NCBI GenBank assembly: GCA_947648255.1
Contig: CANSNA010000004.1
Span: 1 to 53,410 of the forward strand
Source: an uncultured Clostridium sp.
GTDB taxonomy: Bacteria > Bacillota > Clostridia > TANB77 > CAG-508
Direction of reading: 5' to 3'
DNA: 53,410 nt
In this document: piece after piece, positions 10,986-21,047 of the stretch
Layout of the letters: every line of letters begins with the position of its first letter
Numbering within the stretch: position 1 is the stretch's first letter
Position numbers and translations under genes: made by a program
Notes under the pieces: generated by a model
Seen by the model: only the letters and a program-made list of their open reading frames with translations
Databases searched by the model: none
What the model was told of the DNA's origin: nothing

Positions 10986-11088
10986 TAAATTACCTCCTTT
11001 ATATGAAAAATCATATATCTATTTTTTGTAAATGTCAATATTATAGTCGGTCAGTTTTTTGTTATAACTAATTTGAGTACCTATTAAA

Positions 11089-11821
11089 TTATTCTTGAAT
11101 AGTACTAAGTTTTAATATTGCATGTGTGATTTTTTGCTCTTTATTTTTTATGCTGATTATGTGTGTATTATTCTCGTTTTTATAGTAGATTTCTATTGTT
11201 TCTCCACATTTTATTTGTTTTTTATATTGAATTTCTATATCTTGAAAGTTTAAATTTGTTTTTTTTGAAATAGCATCATAAGCAAGTTCCAAGTAGACAC
11301 CATTATTTAGATGATGATTTACATCCATGTCTCTTCTTGTTCCTGTGTATTCGTAAACTTTCTGCATGTCGTCGCTTTCTTTTAATTTTCCATTTAGTTC
11401 TTCTTCAAATATTTTTTCTGGAATTATCTTATATTCATTTTGCATTTTTTCTGTTATTTTTGCTGGTCTTACTGTGTTGATATCAACTAATACCCATTGG
11501 CTTGTTCCTTTTGCTATTATTTCTTCTTTTTCATCATACATTTCAAAATCTCTCCATGATGAAACTTTTTCAAATGCTCTTGGCCATGTTTTAACAGTTA
11601 CTTCTGTGTCCCAACATGGTCTTTTTATTACTTTTATTTTCCAATATAATAGCATCCATGAGTATCCTGTTTCTTTAGCATTATTTATGCAATATCCGCA
11701 CTTCTTTTGAATGTGCTCCTGCAGCTTCTGCTAAAATGTTTATTATTCCTTTGTCTGATAATTCGTTATTTTCGTTTATATCTGCTGTTCTTAAGTGTGT
11801 TTTATATATGTATTTACACAT
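11089..11821 (-). CDS. Acyl-ACP thioesterase family protein; requires 1 CGG +1 shift
   Basis: MCKYIYKTHLRTADINENNELSDKGIINILAEAAGAHSKEV-GYCINNAKETGYSWMLLYWKIKVIKRP; site plus 11696. Length 3n+1. Confidence 0.85.
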
Positions 11822-11906
11822 TTTTTCCTCCTTTTTTTCTTTGATTTAGTATATCATATTGGTTTTAGAATTACAATTATTTTTTGGTATGAGCTTTATA
11901 TCTCCT

Positions 11907-12261
11907 TTAAATCACTTGTTTCAAATGTTTTATCTTGGTCTCTGCCTTTTTTATATAAACTTCAATTACATCAATTCTCACGAAGGCATTTTCTAGGTTT
12001 CTTTTGTATAAATAGTATTTTGCAGTGTTTAGTATATGTTTTTGTTTGTTAGCATTTACTGCTTCTCTTGCTTCTCCATATTTTTTACTACTTCTTGTTT
12101 TTACTTCTACAAATACAATTTCTTTTTTATCTTTTGCAATGATATCTATTTCCCCTTGTCTACACCTAAAGTTTTTTGTAATAATTCTATAACCTATTTT
12201 TTTTAAATATTTAGCTGCCTCTTCTTCTCCGTTTATTTCCTTCTAATTGTTTTTCGTTCAT
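11907..12261 (-). CDS. yraN: YraN/UPF0102-family endonuclease-like protein; requires 1 CGG +1 shift (missed by ORF track)
   Basis: MNEKQLEGNK-GEEEAAKYLKKIGYRIITKNFRCRQGEIDIIAKDKKEIVFVEVKTRSSKKYGEAREAVNANKQKHILNTAKYYLYKRNLENAFVRIDVIEVYIKK...; site plus 12229. Length 3n+1. Confidence 0.9.
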
Positions 12262-12262
12262 T

Positions 12263-13153
12263 TTATTTTACCTTATATTTATTTTTTTTGCTTTCAATTA
12301 TACCTTCTAGCTCCATCATAAATAGCATTTCATAAAGTTCTTTTATTGGTATTCCTGTTTTTTTACTTATATCATTTATGCTTCGCTCTTTTAATAATAT
12401 CTTATATATTTCTTTATATTCTTTTTTAATGCCACTTAAATCTAGATATTTATCTTTTTCTAAATCTTCAATTGATATTTGTTTGCAGTTTTTTTCTGTA
12501 TAGTTTTTTATAATGTCACTTGGATCTAATACTAATTTAGCTCCTTTTTGAATTAATATATTTGTTCCAATTCCTTTTCTATTTTCTCTTGCATTAGCTA
12601 CACAAAATATGTCTTTCCCTTGCTCTTTTGCATATCTTGCAGTAATTGATGTACCACTTCTTTTTTCTGCTTCTACAACTAATAATCCTAGTCCTAATCC
12701 ACTAACTATTCTATTTCTTTGTCTAAATTTTTCAGCTTCTGGTTTTTCGTCTTTTTTATATTCACTAATTATCGCTCCTCCATTTTTAAGTATTTTATTA
12801 TATACTTCTTTATTTTGTGGTGGAAAAATGACATTTGGTCCATTTCCAAGTACTGCTATTGTTTTGCCTTTTACTTTAAGTGCTCCTATATGTGCTGCTG
12901 TATCAATTCCTTTTGCCATCCCACTTATTATTGTAAACCCTGCTTTTGCAATATTTGCAGAAAACATTTTTGCATTTTCTATTCCCTGCTTCGTGCAATC
13001 TCTTGACCCAACTATTGAGAATCCTTTATTATTTAATATTTTTTTATTTCCTAATACATATAATTTTTTAGGTGGATTTTCTATGGTTCTAAGTGCTTTC
13101 GGAAAGTCTTTGTCTTCATATTTAATTTCTTCAATTTCCATTAATTCCTCCAA
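12263..13153 (-). CDS. dprA: DNA-processing protein DprA
   Basis: SIVGSRDCTKQGIENAKMFSANIAKAGFTIISGMAKGIDTAAHIGAL...RNRIVSGLGLGLLVVEAEKRSGTSITARYAKEQGKDIF; no in-frame CGG. Confidence 0.95.
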   Translation of the reverse strand: MEELMEIEEIKYEDKDFPKALRTIENPPKKLYVLGNKKILNNKGFSIVGSRDCTKQGIENAKMFSANIAKAGFTIISGMAKGIDTAAHIGALKVKGKTIAVLGNGPNVIFPPQNKEVYNKILKNGGAIISEYKKDEKPEAEKFRQRNRIVSGLGLGLLVVEAEKRSGTSITARYAKEQGKDIFCVANARENRKGIGTNILIQKGAKLVLDPSDIIKNYTEKNCKQISIEDLEKDKYLDLSGIKKEYKEIYKILLKERSINDISKKTGIPIKELYEMLFMMELEGIIESKKNKYKVK

Positions 13154-14683
13154 TACTTTCTATCTAAATTTCTATAGTTTATTGCCTCTGCTATATGTTT
13201 TGTTTCTATATTTTCTTTTTCCTCTAAATCGGCAATAGTTCTTGCAACTTTTAGGATTTTCCCATATGCTCTTGCACTAAAGCCTAATTTTTCAAAAGCA
13301 TTTTTCAATATTTCTTTTTCTCTTTTTCCTAATTTGCAGTATTTATCAATTAGTCTTGGTGTAAGTTCTGAATTTGAATATATGCCATATTCTTTATATC
13401 TGTTTCTTCCTATCTCTCTTGCTTTATTTACTCTTTCCCTTATTTTTTTAGAACTTTCGCCTTGTTCTTGATTTGATAATTTTTTATATTCTACTGCTTC
13501 TACTTCTATATGAATATCTATCCTGTCTAAAAGTGGTCCACTAATTTTATTTATATATTTATCTATTTGATACTTTGTACATGTACAGTTTTTTCCCTCT
13601 GCACCATAATATCCACACGGACAAGGGTTCATTGACGCAATAAGCATAAAATTGCATGGATATGTCAAACTTGCATTTACTCTATTAATGCTTACTTTCC
13701 CATCTTCTAATGGTCCTCTTAGTAGCTCTAAAGTTTGTTTGTTAAATTCTGTTAATTCGTCTAAAAATAATACTCCATTATGTGCTAAGCTTATTTCTCC
13801 GTGGTTTTGGAATTCGCCCTCCACCGAACAAGTGCAGCACTGGATACTGTGTGATGTGGTGCTCTAAATGGTCGTTTTTTTATTACAGGTGTATCTTCTT
13901 TTATAAGACCTGCTACACTATGTATTTTTGTAATTTCAAGTGCTTCTTCTAAGTTTAAGTTTGGAAGAATTGATGGAAGTGATTTTGCCATCATAGTTTT
14001 CCCGAGAACCGGGAGATCCGAATTAGAAGTATATTGTGCCCTCCGACTTGCTGCAATTTCTAATGCTCTTTTTACTGTTTCTTGCCCTCTTACATCTTCA
14101 AAGTCTATATTGTAGTTTTCGTTTTGATTAAAAATATTACTTAATTTTATTTTTTCTGTTATTATATTTTTTTGTCCTAATAAATATTTAACTAGTTCTT
14201 CTAAACTTTCTACTCCGTATTATTTCTATATTTTGAACAATTGAAGCTTCTTTTGCATTTTCTTTTGGGAGTATTATTTTTTCTATTCCTCTTTTTTTAG
14301 CTTCAAGTGTAAGTGGAAATGCTCCTTTTATTTTGTTTATTTTTCCATTTAGTGATAATTCTCCAATTATTACTGTTTTTTCTAAGTTTACACCTTCAAG
14401 TTCTCCCTTTGCAATTAATATTCCAATTGCCATAGGTAAGTCATATATTGAACCTTCCTTTTTTGTATCTGCTGGAGATAAATTTATAACTATTTTTCGA
14501 CTTTCAAGTTTTATACCTGTATTTTTTATTGCAGCTTTTATTCTTTCTTTAGATTCTTTTACACTTGCATCTGGAAGACCTACAGTTTCCCAGCTTGGTA
14601 AACCTCCGTGAAATATCTACTTCCACAGATACAAATTTCCCCTCTAATCCATGAAGAGACATAGATTTTACTATTGCTAACAT
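13141..14683 (-). CDS. comM: ComM/YifB-like Mg-chelatase AAA ATPase; requires 7 CGG +1 shifts
   Basis: MLAIVKSMSLHGLEGKFVSVEVDIS-GGLPSWETVGLPDASVKESKERI...VQNIEII-GVESLEELV...[30 protein letters not shown]...[34 protein letters not shown]. Sites plus 14606, 14215, 14043, 14018, 14002, 13824, 13799. Length 3n+1 (7 extra). Confidence 0.95.
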
Positions 14684-15064
14684 ATTTTCCTCTTTTCTTT
14701 TTTGAGTTTTCTTAGGAGAATTCCTAAAAGTATTTGTTTGTCATTGCTTAAGGTGTTTTGATTTTAATTCTTTACAAGATATAATTAAACTTATATAACA
14801 TTTTTTCTGATTTGTCAATAGTTATTTACATTTATTACAAAAAACAGAAAATTGGTCAGTAATACACTATACTTTTTTTGAAAATGTACAGTTTTATCAC
14901 CTTAGTATTACTAAAATCTATTTCCCCAACTTTATATTTCTAAATATAATAGTATCATACACCATTATTGCTCATAAATAGTATCTGATACATTTATTAG
15001 TGGTTATCTAAAAATAGATGTTAAATGTTCTCATTCAATATCTATCTTTAAATTCTTACATATT

Positions 15065-16072
15065 TTAAAATATTCCTTTATATATGTACCATACACCGTT
15101 TTGTTCTCCATTATTAGGATATGCTTCTTTTGAATTGCCTGTGACATCTTCTCCCTGATTTGTCCCTTTTTTATATCCATTTTCAATAGCCTTTGCATAT
15201 CTTTTTGTTCCTTCCATTTTCCATTTTCCGGTCACTTGTTTCAGAAACTGAACTAATTGTTAGCCATCTCGCAGTATCCCTCTTACTATAATCTCCTTCT
15301 ATTACTACACTATATCCGTACAATGGGTTTATTATTCCACGTATTCGTATACATAACACCGAGCCCACGCCCATCTATATGAAAGTGTATCCCAGCTAAT
15401 ACTTGGATTTTCATATCTTACATTACCAGATTTAGCAACATATATAGTAGTATTTGGTTCTTCTGCTGGTTCGTATTTATATCTCATTACAGCATCCCAT
15501 GTTTCCCAAGTATATAGTTTCGTTTTTCCTACAATTTCATGTTTCTCATTCTTTCCGTTTTTATATGATACTATTACATAGCAATTTGTATCCCCTGTCT
15601 TTGCACCATTTACTGTGTAACTTACACTCGTTTCATTTGGTTCGTTAACAGTTTTGACTAAAATATTGTCCACATAAAAATCATACTTTTCTATTTTTGC
15701 TAAATTTTCAGCTGAATCTATTGTTACAGTTAACGAAAATGAACTTTCACTTTGTTTTATTGTTGAAATTTCTATTTTTGTTTCTTCTTTATCTTCATTT
15801 TCTTCCTTATCTTCATTTTCAGTATTATCAACTTTACCTTGTATTTTCTCCACTGTGTTATTTAAATCTTCATCAAGTTTTTCAAATTTGTTCGATTCAT
15901 TATATTGAGCATTTGCATAATTTATTGTTGCATTAATTGCTAGATTTATAAAATTATTCTTCAAAATTATACTAACACTTATTACTGCTAAGATTATTAA
16001 AATTATTATTGTTATTATAAGTGCAACGAGTGTTATTCCTTTTTCTTTATTTTCTTTTCTTTTGAATTTCAT
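15065..16072 (-). CDS. Prepilin-type N-methylation motif secreted protein; requires 3 CGG +1 shifts
   Basis: KGITLVALIITIIILIILAVISVSII; ...SYRWAWA-GVMYTNTWNNKPIV-GYSVVIEGDYSKRDTARWLTISSVSETSD-GKWKMEGTKRYAKAIENGYKKGTNQGEDVTGNSKEAYPNNGEQNGVWYIYKGIF*. Sites plus 15359, 15316, 15228. Length 3n (3 extra). Confidence 0.8.
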
Positions 16073-16482
16073 GTTTTAACATTCTCCTACTAATTTTATT
16101 CCAAGAATATTATATCACAATACTTCTTTTCTTTGCAATGTTTTTTTCATAAGCTTTATATCATATGTCCAAAAAATCTTTTTGCATTAGGATTTTGTTC
16201 GTTTACTACTATTCCATTAACATTTTAATTTCTATTCCCATAAAAGCAATAGGTGGATTATTTTCATATTATTGCTCCTATAATAATTGTAATTTTGTCT
16301 TAAACATTGTGTTTTATCTTATTTTTTCGTTGAACGCATATTGCACAACATCTCAAAAATTTTTGATATAGAAACTCTTACATCTTCAGCAGAATTTTCT
16401 TTAAATTTGTTTATTATAACTATTTCATCTTTCTTTTTTGTTTTTTTAATTGTAGGTTGTCCCTTACTTTTACATTACACTT

Positions 16483-17010
16483 TCATTTTTTGCTTTTATA
16501 ATAATCAATCATAAATAATATAATTGAAATTATAAGTAATATGAATATAGTTAGAATATCCCATATATCAATAATAGGTTCTAAAGTCATCTTTGATAAA
16601 GTTATATTTACTATTAAACATAGTGGTATTCCTAATAATAAAGAAATACTGGCTACAATATATTTTCTCTGTTTGAATTTTTGAGAAATTCCTACTATGC
16701 TCCATAAATATATCAATCCAATTGTTGACATTATCGCTCCAACAGATAGAATTTCTGTATCCTTTATTAGTACACTTAATATATAAAGAAATGGTATAAT
16801 AAAAATAGTTAGTGATAATAATGTTGCAATAACTATTTTTTTCTTGCACATCATTGATGGTAACAAAATTAGCCAGGCAAAAGTAATAGCACTAATTGGA
16901 ATCAATGACCAAGTCAATGTTTTTGAAATTGCTAAATCACATATTACACATACTATTACTGCTATTAAGCAAATTATTGTGAATATACTAAAATATAATT
17001 TATTTTTCAT
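16483..17010 (-). CDS. Multi-pass membrane protein, function unknown
   Basis: MKNKLYFSIFTIICLIAVIVCVICDLAISK...; SD ggagg upstream of ATG 17010. Confidence 0.6.
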   Translation of the reverse strand: MKNKLYFSIFTIICLIAVIVCVICDLAISKTLTWSLIPISAITFAWLILLPSMMCKKKIVIATLLSLTIFIIPFLYILSVLIKDTEILSVGAIMSTIGLIYLWSIVGISQKFKQRKYIVASISLLLGIPLCLIVNITLSKMTLEPIIDIWDILTIFILLIISIILFMIDYYKSKK

Positions 17011-17044
17011 TTCGATATTTCCTCCATATATTGTAAATTTGTAG

Positions 17045-17557
17045 TTATGTTCCAAATTCTTTTGCATATTCTACTATACCAATTATTTCTTTATCTGTAT
17101 TATTCAATTTTATTGCCATAAAGTTTTCATTTGGTACTTCAAATGGTGCTTTTATTCCATAATTTATTGCTGGAGAATATCCACTTTTAGAGTAATAAGT
17201 TTCACTGCCTAAAACTATAGAATAATGATAACCTAATTCTTTTGCTATTTGGTGTCCTTTTTCTATTAACTTTTTACCTATTCCTTGTTTCTGGTATTTT
17301 GGCAATATTCCAAGTGGTGCTAATGCTAATTCTTCATATTCTCCTATTTTAATTTTTGTAAATAATATATAGCCAACTATTTTTCTATCTTGAATTGCCA
17401 CTAACGATAATTGTGGTATAAAATTATTGCTACTTCTTAATGCTACTACTAAATCTTGTTCGTTTCCATCACTATGTTCTGCTGTTTCAAATGCTATTTT
17501 TACTACATTATATACTTCTTCATAGTCTTTTTCAGTTTCTTGCCTTATTTCTAACAT
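17045..17557 (-). CDS. GNAT-family N-acetyltransferase
   Basis: MLEIRQETEKDYEEVYNVV...LAPLGILPKYQKQGIGKKLIEKG...YHYSIVLGSETYYSKSGYSPA. Confidence 0.85.
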   Translation of the reverse strand: MLEIRQETEKDYEEVYNVVKIAFETAEHSDGNEQDLVVALRSSNNFIPQLSLVAIQDRKIVGYILFTKIKIGEYEELALAPLGILPKYQKQGIGKKLIEKGHQIAKELGYHYSIVLGSETYYSKSGYSPAINYGIKAPFEVPNENFMAIKLNNTDKEIIGIVEYAKEFGT

Positions 17558-17676
17558 TTCTATTTCTCCTCAAAATTGTAGGCTATTATCTCCCAATGAT
17601 TATTATTTTTCCATAATTATTTTTAGTCCTATAAAATTTTAACTTGCCCTATAGCTTGTAAGTTGTAACTGAGTTG

Positions 17677-18183
17677 CTATTTGTTATATTCTACACATTT
17701 TTCTTCTAATAATTTAAAATTACAGCATCTTACTCTTATATTTTCTGGTAATTTTCCATTGCTATATAATTGATATAGTTTAAAAGATTTATTTTTCACT
17801 TGCTTATAGTTTGCATTTAACCAATTTAACTGTTCTCTTAATAATTTTTGGTATTTTAATTCTGCAATAGTTAAAGTTTCTTTGTTTAAATCTACTAAAG
17901 AGTAATTATTTTCATTTACTGGTATCATATTATTAAAATTAACAGCTCCTAATTCGCCATCTTTAATTTTGAAGAAGTCCAAAGTATTTTTCATATTTTT
18001 GTGTTTAAGTTTTGGGCTTGATAATGGTGCAAAATATTCACAAGTATCTATTTGAAATAATATTCCTATAAAAGGTCTTAATTCTTTTTCATTTTTATTA
18101 TAAGCCACCTTGTTATCAAATTTTCTTAAGTAATCACAATAGTCCGAATTAACTCTAACAATTTTTAAATTTATAATCATCAT
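17677..18183 (-). CDS. Type III toxin-antitoxin endoribonuclease toxin, ToxN/AbiQ family
   Basis: MMIINLKIVRVNSDYCDYLRKFDNKVAYNKNEKELRPFIGILFQIDTCEYFAPLSSPKLKHKNMKNTLDFFKIKDGELGAVNFNNMIPV...CCNFKLLEEKCVEYNK resembles ToxN/AbiQ (FIGI, YFAPL(S/T)SPK, G.(I/V)NF..MIPV, CNF.LLEEK); upstream repeat array plus terminator. Confidence 0.85.
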   Translation of the reverse strand: MMIINLKIVRVNSDYCDYLRKFDNKVAYNKNEKELRPFIGILFQIDTCEYFAPLSSPKLKHKNMKNTLDFFKIKDGELGAVNFNNMIPVNENNYSLVDLNKETLTIAELKYQKLLREQLNWLNANYKQVKNKSFKLYQLYSNGKLPENIRVRCCNFKLLEEKCVEYNK

Positions 18184-18244
18184 AAATTACCTCCTTAGCA
18201 TTTCAATTATATACTAAAATTCATGAAAATACAATAATACAAAA

Positions 18245-18268
18245 GGATTAGAGTTTTACCCCTAATCC
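18245..18268 (-). terminator. Rho-independent terminator between antitoxin repeats and toxN-like gene
   Basis: Minus strand GGATTAG..GGGTAAAACT..CTAATCC followed by TTTTGT; canonical type III TA layout. Confidence 0.75.
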
Positions 18269-18271
18269 CCC

Positions 18272-18378
18272 TTTTTTAAGTTCCAATTTAATGGCTGGAA
18301 ACACCGCTTTTTCAAATTCCAATTTATGGCTGGATTCACCGCTTTTTTAAGTTCCAACTTTATGGCTGGATTCACCAA
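18272..18378 (-). ncRNA. Type III antitoxin RNA (ToxI-like): three tandem 36/35/36-nt repeats
   Basis: Plus-strand copies TTTTTTAAGTTCCAATTTAATGGCTGGAAACACCGC (18272-18307), TTTTTCAAATTCCAATTTATGGCTGGATTCACCGC (18308-18342), TTTTTTAAGTTCCAACTTTATGGCTGGATTCACCAA (18343-18378), directly 5' of the toxin on minus strand. Confidence 0.8.
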
Positions 18379-18499
18379 CTTTTTTGCTATTTCTAGCAAT
18401 AATATTATATGCAATTTATATAAATTTATTGCTTTCTGCATTTTAAATATACCATATTTTTAGATAATAATCAATATTTTTTGAAAAATTTTTAGTTTA

Positions 18500-18803
18500 C
18501 ATATTTTCTATGTGAGTTTTTTACATTATTTTGGTTTACCATTGCATATTCCATTATTGTGTCTATTTTTATATGTCCTAATAACTTTTGTGGCATACCT
18601 TAATCAATTATAGCTAAATCTCTTACATTTACACAAGTATCTCTTAATTTTTCTAAATTCTCATCTGTCAATGTTTCTTTAACTTTTTTAGTTACTTTTA
18701 CTTTGTAAATTCTTCTAACTGGACTTTTAGCAATATAATCTTCGTTTTCTAACCATGCAAAGAAACTTGATAATGTTCTTCTTATATTGTCTATTGTTAC
18801 CAT
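18500..18803 (-). pseudogene. Tyrosine recombinase (XerC/D-like) remnant
   Basis: VTIDNIRRTLSSFFAWLENEDYIAKSPVRRIYKVKV...NVRDLAIID* then, near the stop, GMPQKLLGHIKIDTIMEYAMVNQNNVKNSHRKYVN; catalytic core missing. Confidence 0.6.
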
Positions 18804-18917
18804 CCCTGCAAATGCTTCCTATTACCTATTTCAACATAATATCTTACTTTTTGTAAATTCCACAAATTTATCACTATAATCTTAACGATAAAAGAATAAG
18901 AAATTAAACGAATTAAA

Positions 18918-19628
18918 TTAAAAATGGCAATTGTAAATTATATCTTCTGTAATTTCCTGTATTTTTTTACCTACATGCATATCATATTTTTCATCTAAAA
19001 TTTCATTATTTGATATCGCTTTAATTGAAATTACTGGAATTTTATAAATATTTGCTACAGTATAAATTGCGACACATTCCATGTCTTCACATATTGCTCC
19101 ATATTTTTGATTTATATATTTAATTCTATATTTATTTTTATTCCAAATATCTCCACTTGCAATTCTGCCAAAAATAAAATTTTCTTTTTTAAATTTTTCT
19201 TTTATGAATTTAATTAGCATTTCGTCTGCTTTTTGAGGTATAAGTTCGTTTTCTCTATTATGTAAAAATGTAGTAATCTCATAATCTTCTAAAGATGTTC
19301 CTTCTCCTTTGCATTCCATTGAGGTTATATTTATTGCATCTATTCCTATAACTATTTTTCCTCTATCTGTTTCATTGATGTATCCACCTGCTAGTCCTTC
19401 ATTTATTATAATTTTAGGATTATATTTTTCTATTGCAATAGTTGTAGAAATGCTTGCATTTATTAATCCTACTTTAGATGTGCAAAGCACAACATCTTTT
19501 TCTGCTATTTTTCCTTCATAAAAATTAAATCCTTTATATTCGTTATTTTTTAAATTATTTAATTTGTTTTTTAAAAAATCTAATTCTACATCTTCCATTG
19601 CTGCAATTATTAGTATATCTTTTTCCAT
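18918..19628 (-). CDS. MTA/SAH nucleosidase (nucleoside phosphorylase family)
   Basis: MEKDILIIAAMEDVELDFLKNKLNN...VVLCTSKVGLINASISTTIAIEKYNPKIIINEGLAGG...FGRIASGDIW...AICEDMECVAIYTVANIYKIPVISIKAISN. Confidence 0.85.
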   Translation of the reverse strand: MEKDILIIAAMEDVELDFLKNKLNNLKNNEYKGFNFYEGKIAEKDVVLCTSKVGLINASISTTIAIEKYNPKIIINEGLAGGYINETDRGKIVIGIDAINITSMECKGEGTSLEDYEITTFLHNRENELIPQKADEMLIKFIKEKFKKENFIFGRIASGDIWNKNKYRIKYINQKYGAICEDMECVAIYTVANIYKIPVISIKAISNNEILDEKYDMHVGKKIQEITEDIIYNCHF

Positions 19629-19631
19629 ATT

Positions 19632-20535
19632 TTATTCCCTTTTTTTTATTTTTGCTATAAAAAATCCTTCATATGTCTCACTTGGCATTATACACAAAGT
19701 TCCTTGAATCTTAGTTTCTAATAATTCTAGTTTAGTCAATTTATCCAAATTAATATTAATTATTTCTGCATTTTCTTTTTTTAATATTTTTTCTAAAACT
19801 TCTTCATTTTCTTTTCTTAAAATTGAGCAAGTTGAATATATAATTTCTCCATTCGGTTTAAGTATTTTTAAAGCCTTCTTTAGTAATTCTTCTTGTACAT
19901 TGGCAGATCTTTCTATTAATTCCTTTGTAAATTTCTCGCTAAAAATATTTTTAGTTCCACTTCCACTACAAGGTGCATCTAAAAGTATTTTATCAAAAGA
20001 AAAATATTCATCTAATTTTCTTGCATCTTGTTGTATTACATTTACTCTTGCACCTTGTTTTTCTATATTATATTTTAATCTTTCTAGTCTTATTTTATTT
20101 TTTTCACAGGCTGTTATCATGGCTTCGTTTTTGGAAAGTGCTGCAATTTGTGTAGTTTTTCCTCCGAGGTGCTGCTGTCATATCTAATATATTTTCTCCT
20201 GCTTTTGGTTCTAAAATCAAAGGAGGTATCATTGAAGATAAACTTTGCAAATAAATTTCTCCATTTTTATATATATTTAAATTTTTAATTTCTTCTTCTT
20301 TTGCATTTTCTAAAATTAATGCATCTTCATACCAGGGCACTTCCATATATATAATTTTTTCTTTTTCTAATTCTTGTTTTATTTTTTCAGCATTTTGTTT
20401 TAATGCATTTATTCTTAAAGTTGTTTTTTCTTGTTTTTTATATCCATTTATTATTTTATTTGTTATTTTTTCTCCATAATTTTCAAATAACATCTCTTTC
20501 AAAAAATTTGGTAATTCTTGGGTCATTTTTTTCAT
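19632..20535 (-). CDS. RsmB/RsmF-like rRNA (cytosine-C5)-methyltransferase (NOL1/NOP2/sun); requires 1 CGG +1 shift
   Basis: ENILDMTAAP-GGKTTQIAALSKNEAMITACEKNKIRLERLKYN...LDAPCSGSGT...YSTCSILRKENEEVL; site plus 20164. Length 3n+1. Confidence 0.95.
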
Positions 20536-20570
20536 CCTTATTTTTATTATTATTAAAATTAATTAAATTC

Positions 20571-21027
20571 TTAATACTCTGTTATTTTATAATTTATTAA
20601 TTTATCTCCATTATATTCAAGTTTCATTGTGAAAAAATTACTATCATCTAATTTGTTTAAAAATAAATTATCACCTTCCCAAGTTTTTAAGTTGGGTACT
20701 TCTTCTTTTTCTATCCATTCTAATTCGCCTTCACTACATTCAATTAAATCTCCTTCAAAGTCATCTGCTTTAAATAAATACATATGCTCTGTTTCAAATT
20801 CTGTTGATACATATGTTATAATGCCTTTTAAATCATATTTTTTAAGAATTAAGCCTGTTTCTTCTTTTACTTCTCTTACCAAACATTCTTCTGGTGTTTC
20901 GCCATCTTCAAACTTTCCGCCGTACTCCAATCCATTTATTTTTGTTCATATCATTTTCTTTTTTATTTCTATGTAGCATTAAATATTTTCCATTTTTTTC
21001 TATATAACATAGCGTTGTAAATTTCAT
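20571..21027 (-). CDS. NUDIX hydrolase (MutT-like); requires 1 CGG +1 shift
   Basis: MKFTTLCYIEKNGKYLMLHRNKKENDMNKNKWIGV-GGKFEDGETPEECLVREVKEETGLIL...; site plus 20920. Length 3n+1. Confidence 0.95.
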
Positions 21028-21047
21028 ATACTTCTCCTTTTTTATAA

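Noticed and set aside
15183-15374. Separate ORF MGVGSVLCIRIRGIINPLYGYSVV...
   Set aside because: Out-of-frame start; it is an internal segment of the pilin-like CDS once CGGN shifts are applied.
16330-16480. Minus-strand fragment ...KKDEIVIINKFKENSAEDVRVSISKIFEMLCNMRSTKK*
   Set aside because: Possible remnant of a small mobile-element gene but no start codon or intact neighbours; too little to call.
18272-18378. CRISPR array
   Set aside because: Repeats are directly adjacent without spacers and precede a ToxN-like gene with terminator; fits type III antitoxin.
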